From Anastatus disparis (Eukaryota; Arthropoda; Insecta; Hymenoptera; Eupelmidae), in NCBI GenBank assembly GCA_017163975.1, contig JAFFSR010000242.1:4923001-4987000 (forward strand): DNA of 64,000 nucleotides, written 5' to 3'. The notes beneath the pieces were generated by a model. The model was not told where the DNA came from and did no database searches. It worked only from the letters and a program-made list of their open reading frames with translations. Shown here piece after piece: positions 52,071-60,330 of this stretch (positions within the stretch are counted from its first letter, which is position 1; each line of letters starts with the position of its first letter). Position numbers and translations under genes: made by a program.

Positions 52071-52233
52071 GATTTTTCTTCTAAAATCATATCTACATCA
52101 TTTATAACGATACACTAATGCTTTAAATTGCAATGACGAAACTCGAATTTTTAAAAAGGGTTGACCTGTATCCTTCTAATTTCCTCTTAACATTTATTTT
52201 AATTCTATATAATGACTATAATTGTGTAATGTT

Positions 52234-52287
52234 TAATCAATATTCCTTCATTGATTGTATGTAATCTTAGCTTTTAATCTAAAAGCA
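52234..52287 (-). promoter_or_regulatory. Shared upstream block of array B, B1 copy
   Basis: A 54-bp block 164 bp upstream of the start codon. On the minus strand it contains TTTTAGATTAAAAGCTAAG and ACATACAATCAATGAAGG. B2 and B3 carry it without indels at 166 and 164 bp. Likely a common transcription-factor module. Confidence 0.6.
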
Positions 52288-52950
52288 TGACGTGACTGTT
52301 AAAATTTTATAATTTCAAATAATAATATTCTTGGACATAAGCTTCATAATAATTATTGTAAATTTTTTTTCATTGTTAACCTATTTCAAAGTAAGATAAA
52401 ATGCAACAACGAAATGACAAAAATGCACATGATATTGCATGCATGAGCTCTAAAATTCAACATGTAATGATTTCTTCAAAACAGACAAGTCTCTATCAAA
52501 AATAAAATATTGTCAATGATTAGAGGCACATCATCATTATAATATTAAAAATTTGAAATATCTTTTTCGTCATACCCTGCCCGAAACTACGACTTTCGTC
52601 CCGGCACTGAAAAACAAAAGTCATAGTTTCGGCCAGGGTATGGCGAAAAATAGTATACACTCCAGGGGAGGTAAAATGGCGACTCTAAAGCACATATTTG
52701 CCAAATAGTCAAAGTTAACTGACAAAAATTGACCTTCATAAAGTTAAATTGTATTCAAAATTATTAATTTGATCAAATTATAAATAAATTTTGGATTAAT
52801 GATTCGATTTCTACCTATAAATAATTCATAATTAAATTAAATATATAAGATAATAAAAAACATGAAATAATATTTACAATAATTCTTCTGATCTTTCAAC
52901 AACAATGATCGGTTAACCAAACAACGTTAAAGATTATATAATTTAAGTAT
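52288..52950. other. Spacer between B2 and B1
   Basis: AT-rich. The part nearest B1 stays homologous to the B2 upstream region (GTTAAAATTTTATAATTTCA). It holds a partial hairpin element at 52563-52703. No gene. Confidence 0.45.
52563..52703 (-). mobile_element. Two-hairpin dispersed element, copy 2 (truncated)
   Basis: Hairpin 2 is complete: its arms TTTTTCGYCATACCCTG match at about 32 of 36 positions. It is followed by the linker AAAATAGTATACACTCC and one side of hairpin 1 (GGGGAGGTAAAATGGCGACT). The matching side of hairpin 1 is missing. Read on the minus strand it aligns with 3385-3527. Confidence 0.7.
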
Positions 52951-54183
52951 TCATAATTTATTTTTTATACAATACATAATCATTTCTATCAAAAAAGAAC
53001 TTATTGCCAATATCATATTACCTAAAAATAGAGAAAATATCAAACGTGATTTTTCTAAAGATAAATTCTCATAATCTGCATTTTCATAAACATAATTTTT
53101 TGTTTTCTTATTATCATACATAGAATATTTAAATCCTGCTTCATCCATTCTTCGAATTAATTTTTCGAAGCGAGTTAAAAGCGGCCAATCTTCCCTAACG
53201 ATGAAGCTAAGAAATAATTCCATTATTGTGTATCTATTCACATAAGTAATATTGAATGTTTGTCCAAAAGAGTATGGATAAATACAGGCTATTCGTTCTC
53301 CATTTTTTAATCTTTCTAAACAATACTTGTGATCGTAGGCTTGGTAACGATTATAAATATCAGAATGATCAAAGAATTCCTTAAAATCACCTAAACCATA
53401 AACATCTAAATTTGATTGTTCTAAATCTTGTATCGTCTTGATTTCTGGATCATAGCCTGGCACAATATGTAGAGCACTTAAAAGACTTTGAAAATATGTA
53501 TTTATAAACATGGATAGCCATATTAATAACAAGACAAAGATTCTATCAGATGATTTGTTAGGGGTTGCAAGCCTTCCTGAATTTAGAATCATGCTGAAAA
53601 ATTCTAATGTCGATAAAATCATGCTTCGTTTGAAAATACATCTCAATAAAATTGACGATGAAATACCACCTATTATAATAATTGACCAAAATTCTCTACC
53701 AAAAGCTTTAAAAAATTTTGTTTTTCCAGAAACTTTCATCATGGCAGAGGATACACAAAGACCAGTAGCATATAAAGGGTAACTTTCTAATCTCCATAAA
53801 TTGTGCTGAAAAATTGGAAACATGAAATAATCTATTTTACTTACAACAATATCTTTTATTAAATTGCAAAAATGGTCTTTGCTTTTATATATACAAAGTT
53901 CATGATATGCAAAAACGCTTTGCGTTGCATTTAAATGATCCCATATCATTTTGGCCATATTACAGAAATTTGTTTGACAATGATGTAATGAAGCTAATGA
54001 ACCTACTTTAACAATATAGCCATCGAGACTTTTCATTTTGTCGAATAGTAAATTTTTACAGATCGATGAATCTACATATTTACGTAAATATAAGAAACGT
54101 ATTAGTATCCTATTAAAAATTATTTGTCCATCAAATTTTAAAATTAAATTTACTTTTACTTACATGACGATTGATCTGGTTGT

Positions 54184-54830
54184 TTAAGGTGGCTCAAGCG
54201 ATTTTTTCTAAAAAAGTGAAACTATCAAAAATTTGTATTAAAATATTCTTTATATCGTAATATTTCGATATTTATTTTGAAAAATAGAGGTTGACGAACT
54301 ATTTTTAAAGAAAAAGATGTTTTAATAATTGTAAATAATACATGTGCTCTTATGGGACTGAATCATAAATTAGGTTTTACGGTAATATAAAAAAGTACAA
54401 GTTAAAATAAAAATTATACACTTATAGTTTGTTTCACGGAGATCATTTTTCAAGAAGAAAAAAAGGACTTGACGAAGTAATACAAGAGAAAATAAATCTA
54501 AAAGAATGCGAAATAGAATTTGCTACACATAATGGCAGCTTCTGCGCATGCGCGTCAGATACAGACGCCATACGTAAAGCTAACGTGCGTTCAGAGTGCT
54601 CAAAACCAACAAAACAGCAGGGACGTACCATAGTAAAACTTGTAATGAGAAACAAAACAAAAAATTTTCTTTCTTTTTTATTACTTTTGATTACTTAAAA
54701 TTGTTTTCTTATCATAAGGAATAATCAATAATACTATTTAATTAGTTATAATAGCTTTATCAATAAAAACATTTTGATGTCGCAGACAGGGCCCCGCTTG
54801 ATACGGCACCAAGCGCTTGAGCCACCTTAA
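54184..54830. mobile_element. 639-bp TTAA-flanked DNA element in exon 2 of B2
   Basis: TTAA at 54184-54187 and 54827-54830 flanks ends that read inward GGTGGCTCAAGCG (left) and, reverse-complemented, GGTGGCTCAAGCG (right), a perfect 13-bp inverted repeat. TTAA targeting is typical of piggyBac, Kolobok and Sola3. The GG termini differ from the CCC ends of the 13282 element, so this is a different family. The interior holds an 89-codon frame with no recognised features. Confidence 0.87.
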
Positions 54831-55687
54831 GCGTATGTTCAAAAAGATTCCAGCTATGGTTGTTTATAATATCGATAGTTTTAATTGTATTCCAAAATTT
54901 TGGAGCGAAACGTGAATATGGGTTGAAAGTATATAATTGAAATTCATTATTACTTTTACGGCACAATACTACTGCCGATAAAATATTAAAAGACCACACT
55001 GAATGTAAAAAATTACGTGCGTCATCACAACCTTTGGTCAAATTTTTACTAATTATATGAAAAAATGCTTCATGATTCCATGAAATTATATTTCGAAGAA
55101 GTTCTAGAGCTAATATTAAAGCCGAATTAGACGTTACGATAATCACGTAACTTGTTGATTTATAACATTTTTTTCTGACAATAGTTTCAGTCATATGATA
55201 ATTACCCATTTCTCTTTTTTGAAGGTTATAAAACCTAGTTCGATTTAAGCCAATTAAGTTTACAGATTTTACGTGATAAAATTTTTTTAACAAATATACG
55301 TCTTTATTTTTCCAATCACTGTATAAAGTAAGTCGTTCCATCTCGTCATCAAAGCAGCTTTGTATTACATTTACCTTAAAAAATAATACTTTTTATAACA
55401 AATTATGATAAAAGGAGGCTATAATGATAAGAGAATCAATAATATTCTTTATTTGCAATGGAATTAGTCTTTTCAAAAAAAATTAACCAAAAGAACCTGA
55501 CTTATAAAATAATAGTGAAAATTTATGTACATTTAGAACATTTAGTCTATTAAGATTAGTACTACGTTTACACAGTATAATTTACCAGGTATTTATCTTT
55601 GTTACACTTATATTTATTAACTAAATCTAAGATCAATATTTGAAATTAATAAAAGATGTGACCAAATTTATTTATCAATTGATTCTC

Positions 55688-56107
55688 TTAACGGGATGTC
55701 GGAGCTGCTGGACACAATTTAAGCTTTTATTATTTTATTGATATCTTTTTAAATTTGTAATTTAAACAATTGTAATGACTTGTCTGCACTAAAGCTATGT
55801 TAATTCAATAATTTTTGTTAAAATAAAAATTCATTTGGATTTGTTATTGTTTTATGAGCTTGGAATGGAAATTAGATATCAAGCTCGATAAACCTAACCT
55901 CAAAATACTGTATACCGAAAAATTGTTTATAACTTTTTATGTACAATGTTTTGGTAAATTCTGTAAGTTGTCCGCACTCAAGTTTAGTATTACGAATTTT
56001 CTTACTGTAATGAAAGAACTCGATCCAACGTACCGTTTACTCGTGAACTTGGAATTAAAATATTAATAAATTATTTTAGAAGGTAGCAAGCTCCGTCATA
56101 CCCTTAA
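55688..56107. mobile_element. 412-bp TTAA-flanked MITE in intron 1 of B2
   Basis: TTAA at 55688-55691 and 56104-56107. The left end is CGGGATGTCGGAGCTGCT; the right end, reverse-complemented, is GGGTATGACGGAGCTTGCT, alike at about 12 of the first 15 positions. It explains why intron 1 of B2 is 821 bp when B1 has 342. The 70-codon plus-strand frame inside shows no known domain. Confidence 0.65.
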
Positions 56108-56486
56108 CTGTAATAACGTATAACGAATCGTATTCATGAAACTATATTTACGAAAATTACTAATTTCAAACGATGAAAAGTTAAATATATCTTACCGCGA
56201 TATCAAATATATTTTTGTTGTCATCTAATACACCATTATTAGATTTTACAAATTCTTGACTATTGTATAATTTTGCTAATTCAAATAAAAATATGTGAAG
56301 TAAAACAAACTTTGATTTCATAATGTTTCTTCTAAAATCATATTCACATTATTTATATCAATACACTAATGCTTTAAATTGCAACGATGAAACTTGGATT
56401 TGTAGAAATGGTTGACCTATTTTCTCCCAATTTTCTCCCAACATCTATTTTAATTGTTTAAAATGGCTATAATGATATGTATTGCT

Positions 56487-56540
56487 TAATCAATATTTCT
56501 TCATTGATTGTATGTAATCTTAGCTTTTAATCTAAAAGCA
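56487..56540 (-). promoter_or_regulatory. Shared upstream block of array B, B2 copy
   Basis: Aligns without gaps with the B1 and B3 blocks, 166 bp upstream of the start codon. A TATAAA-like sequence lies at 56352-56357. Its preservation fits recent loss of B2. Confidence 0.6.
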
Positions 56541-57148
56541 TGGCGTGATCGTTAAAATTTTATAATTTCAAAAAATTATTTTCTTGCATGTGTGCATCAT
56601 AATAATTATTTTCATACAATGTATCATGTTGTAAAATAATAAACAAAAATATGCAGACAGTAAATATCAGAATCAAAACTTGAATTCCAATTTTAATAAT
56701 TGTTACTTTTTTTAGCGGCAATAATCGTAAGCAATCGAATGTTGCCTATGATAAAAAAAAATTAATATTTGTCAATGATACGCAATCTAAATATTTTTAT
56801 AAAACAATTGAATGTTTTTACATTACATAAAAAGATTTAATGTAATTATTAAAGTTATCATGACAAAAATCGACCTTCACGAAGTTGGATTGTATTCAAA
56901 TATATAAACTTAATTTGATCGAATTATAGCTGGTCTACCATCTAATAAACTTTCAATTAATGATTTGATCTCTAACCAATAAATGATTCGTATAATAAAT
57001 GTAATAAATATTAAGATACGCAATAAAAATACATAAAATAAATTCACAATTATTTTTCTGATTCTTTAACAACATTGATCAACCAGACAAACTAGGCTTA
57101 AATATTTTAGAATTAAAATATTCACAATTTATTATTTATAATATAAAA
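56541..57148. other. Spacer between B3 and B2
   Basis: AT-rich unique sequence. The first part continues the homology to the B1 upstream flank, and the last part (GACCTTCACGAAGTTGGATT, about 56871) resembles B1-B2 spacer sequence near 52731. No open frame worth calling. Confidence 0.4.
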
Positions 57149-57345
57149 TAGTATTTTACGTACCTGCGGGAGGAAAAATCTTGTTCGATCCATAGCACGC
57201 GTATAATAACACCCGAGGCGTAGCCGAACAAGTTTCCCCCGCAGGTTCGTATACTATTTTACATCACCCGCGCCCTGGAAACAACACTTTTGTGTTTTTG
57301 CCGCAGGACCGAAAGTGCTGTTTCCGGGCCACCGTGATGTAAAAT
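57149..57345 (+). mobile_element. Two-hairpin dispersed element, copy 3, inserted at the 3' end of B3
   Basis: Starts TAGTATTTTACGTACCTGCG. Hairpin 1 pairs CTGCGGGAGGAAAAATCTTG with its complement near 57225-57246. Hairpin 2 (about 57255-57345) pairs ATTTTACATCAC..GGAAACAACACTTT with AAAGTGCTGTTTCC..GTGATGTAAAAT. TAAAAT occurs at both edges (57144-57149 and 57340-57345), a possible 6-bp duplication. Compared with the 3304 and 52563 copies, both arms of the outer stem have changed together. Confidence 0.75.
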
Positions 57346-59354
57346 CATTTCCATTAAAAAAGCACTTATTGCCAATATTAAGCTACTTATAAAAAGAAAA
57401 AATGTGAAACGTGATTTTTCTAAAGATAATATCTCATAATCTGCAGTTTCAGAAATATAATTTTTCGGATCCCTATTATAAAATATTAAATATTTGAATC
57501 CTGCTTCATTTATTCTTCGCATTAATTGTTCAAATTTTGATAAAAGTGGCCAATCTTCCCTAACGAAAAAGTTAAGAAATAATTCCATTATTGTATATTT
57601 ATTCACATAAGTAACATTCTGAAATTCAAAATCAAAAAAGCAAGGATAAATGCAAGCTATTCGTTCTCCATTATTTAGTCTTTCTATACAAGAATGGAAA
57701 TCGATGGTCTGATAACGATTATAAATATCTGAATAATCGAAAAATTCCTTAAAATCACTCATACCATAAACATCTAAATTTGATTGTTCTAAATCTTCTA
57801 TAGTCTTGATTTCCGGATCATAATCTAGTGCCATATGTAGAGCACTCAAACGACCTTGGAAATATGTATTTATGAACATGGATAACAATATCAACAGCAA
57901 AAATAAAATTCTGTACGACGATTTGTTAGGGGATCCAAGATTTGATAAATTTAGAATCATGCTAATAAATTCTAAAGTTGATAAAATCATGCTTAGCTTA
58001 AAAAGATATTTTAATAACATGGACGACGCAATAACACAGAGCACAATAACTAACCAAAATTTTGGACTGAAAACTTTGTAAAATTTTGTTATTCCAGAAA
58101 CTTTTATCATAGCGGAGGATACGCAAATAGCAGAAGTATAGAATGGATAACTTTCCAATCTCCACAAATCATGCTGAAAAAATGGGATCATCGAACTATC
58201 TATTTTATTATCAACAATATCGTTTATGAAATCGCAAAAATTGCCATTAGTATTGTAAATGCAAGTTTCAGGATATCCAAAAACGCTTTGTGAAGCATTC
58301 AAATACGTCCATAACATTTGGGTTAGGCCACAAAATAGTATCGGACATTGTTCTAGAGTTGCCAGAACTCCTACTTTAATAACGTAGCCATCTAGACTGC
58401 TCGTTTTGTCAAAGTGTATATTTTTGCAGATAGATGAATCTATATTTTAATGTAAATGTAATAATAAACGTATTAGAATTTTTTCTAAAATTCGTTACAA
58501 GTAGTCTTAAAATTAAAACTATACTTTTTACTTACAAAATGAATGATCTGATGATTTAAGAGTATGTTCAAAAAGATTCCAGTTATGGTTCTTTATAATG
58601 TCGATAGTTTTAATTGCATTCCAAAATTTTGGAGCTAAACGAGAATATGGGTTAAAAGTATATAATTGAAATTCATTATTATTTTTACGGCACAATACTA
58701 CTGCCGATAAAATATTAAAAGACCATACTGAATGTAAAAAATTACGTGCTTTGTCACAACCTTTAGTCAAATTTTTACTAATTATAAGAAAAAATGCTTC
58801 ATGATTCCATGAAATTATATTTCGAAGTGATTCTAAAGCTAATATTAAAGCCGAATTAGATGTTACGATAATCACGTAACTGGTGGATTTATAACATTTT
58901 TTTCTCACAATAGTTTCAGTCATTTGATAATTATCCATTTCTCTTTTTTGAAGGTTATAAAAACTAGTTCGATGTAAGCCAATTAAGTTAACAGATTTTA
59001 CGTGATAAAATTTTTTTAACAAATATACATCTTCATTTTTCCAATCACTGTATAAAGTAAGTCGTTCCATCTCGCCATCAAAGCAACTTTGTATTATATT
59101 CACCTAAAAAGATAATATAGTTATTTTCATCAAGAAGAAGGTTATATTGATGAGAGAATCAACAATATTTTTTATTCTCAATGAATTAGGTTTCAGGTTA
59201 AATTTTAATGATTGATATATCTTACTGTAATATCGAACATTTTTTGGATATCATCTATTATATCATTTTTATTATATTTTATAAATTCTTGACTATTGCA
59301 TAATTTTGCTGATTCAGGTAAAAAAATGTAAACTAAAACAAATTGTAATTTCAT
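57259..59354 (-). CDS. Divergent ionotropic receptor B3, 625 aa, element-derived C-terminus
   Basis: Exons: 59354-59226 (43 codons, MKLQFVLVYIFLPESAKL), 59103-58536 (568 nt) and 58439-57259 (1181 nt). The sum is 626 codons with stop, all in frame. Introns are 122 and 96 bp, phases 0 and 1. The N-terminal domain contains LYTFNPYSRLAPKFW. S1 starts ICKNIHFDKTSSLDGYVIKV; M1, M2 followed by NTYFQGRLSALHM, GERIACIYPCFFDFE and M3 are all present. B1 and B2 end six to ten residues after MEV/EM. B3 instead reads from MEMIL into a hairpin element (57149-57345), giving a tail of about 25 residues (HHGGPETALSVLRQKH and on to the stop at 57259). The native stop is predicted to lie beyond the element. M3 is complete, so the channel may still work. 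Confidence 0.88.
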
Positions 59355-59517
59355 TATTTTTTTTCTTAAACAATATCCACTTTATTTATGTCAATTTACT
59401 ATGTTCTAAACTGTTACGATACAACTTGGATTTGTAGGAGTGATTGATCTATTTTTTCCTAATTTTCTTCTAGTATTTATTTTAAATGTTTATAATGGCT
59501 GTAATTTACGTAATACC

Positions 59518-59571
59518 TAATCAATATCCCTTCACTGATTGTATGCAATCTTAGCTTTTAATCTGAAAGTA
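59518..59571 (-). promoter_or_regulatory. Shared upstream block of array B, B3 copy
   Basis: Same 54-bp block, no indels, 164 bp upstream of the start codon. It is slightly more diverged than the B1/B2 pair, as B3 is overall. A weak TATA-like CATAAATAAA lies at about 59391-59400. Confidence 0.55.
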
Positions 59572-60240
59572 CTACGAGTACACGTTCAAAAGTAAATTTC
59601 ATAGTGGATATATATTCGTTTTTTCAGTCAATTTAAACATTTTGTGAATATAAATTTTTGCAATTATGTGCATCATAATTACAATGTTGCATTCCAAAAT
59701 AAAGTTTCTGAAACTATATTGAAAATAACAGATTTTACACTTTTTACAATAACCCTTCCAAAAACAATAATTATCGTTTAATATAATTTATATAATTTTT
59801 CAATTTCAAATAAGTACGTTAAATGTCTTTATTTGATTCAAAATTCATCAAATTTTCCATAATGAATTAAAAAAAATTTTTATATACGTATTGTTTCAAA
59901 TTATACACCAAATTATTAAATAATAAAATATATCGTAATGAAAATAGAATAAAAATTGCATGATATCATTGAACATTTCAACTAACTAGAATTGACAAAT
60001 CGACATCATCCATCGAAACAAAAAAATAACTAAAAGCTCGTCGATACATTGACGCAAAAAAAAAACAACAAAACGAAAACAAGTATAAAGCTTACATTGT
60101 TTGACAGTCTACAGATATAGAGAGTGAAAAGTCGAAAAGAATTATGGAAAATAAAGAAAGTCATGTATATATGCGTCATTAGTCGATGTGCAGCACGTGT
60201 GTCTTTATATACATGCATATAACGCATTGATACCAATATT
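59572..60240. other. AT-rich intergenic sequence upstream of B3
   Basis: No gene, repeat or element seen. Sequence composition changes near 60.1 kb from AT-rich array DNA to mixed desert-like DNA. Confidence 0.4.
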
Positions 60241-60254
60241 TATGCTTGCAGGCC

Positions 60255-60330
60255 AGTTAATCATGTCAAACGAAAGTTTGATTTGTCGTTGGCTTTTATG
60301 GAGGCCGAATTAAAACGTTCATTTCGCCGC
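60255..60330. promoter_or_regulatory. Candidate conserved noncoding block, copy 2
   Basis: GTTTGATTTGTCGTTGGC then TTTTATGGAGGCCGAATTAA at 60275-60317 nearly repeats 20496-20537, and AATCATGTC precedes it as in copy 1. No frame is shared between the two copies, which argues for noncoding function. Confidence 0.45.

Larger units (their letters stand above)
52951..56321 (-). pseudogene. Ionotropic receptor B2, exon 2 interrupted by a TTAA element
   Basis: Exon 1 is 56321-56196 (42 codons, MKSKFVLLHIFLFELAKL), exon 2 is 55374-54164 containing a 639-bp insertion, and exon 3 is 54071-52951 (1121 nt). Reading through the insertion gives about 24 foreign residues after EHTLK and a stop at 54760. 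Subtracting the insertion and one TTAA leaves exon 2 at 568 nt, exactly as in B1 and B3, and a total of 605 codons with no other lesion. The disruption is thus very young and may be polymorphic. Features follow B1: S1 (LDGYIVKVGSLASL), M1, M2 followed by NTYFQSLLSALHI, GERIACIYPYSFGQ and M3 (FLIEMIMYCIKNKL). Intron 1 also carries a 412-bp TTAA-flanked element. It would be an intact gene on any chromosome lacking the exonic insertion. Confidence 0.88.

Noticed and set aside
54429..54698. 89-codon frame inside the exon 2 insertion as a transposase
   Set aside because: Too short and without any recognisable catalytic motif; the element looks non-autonomous.
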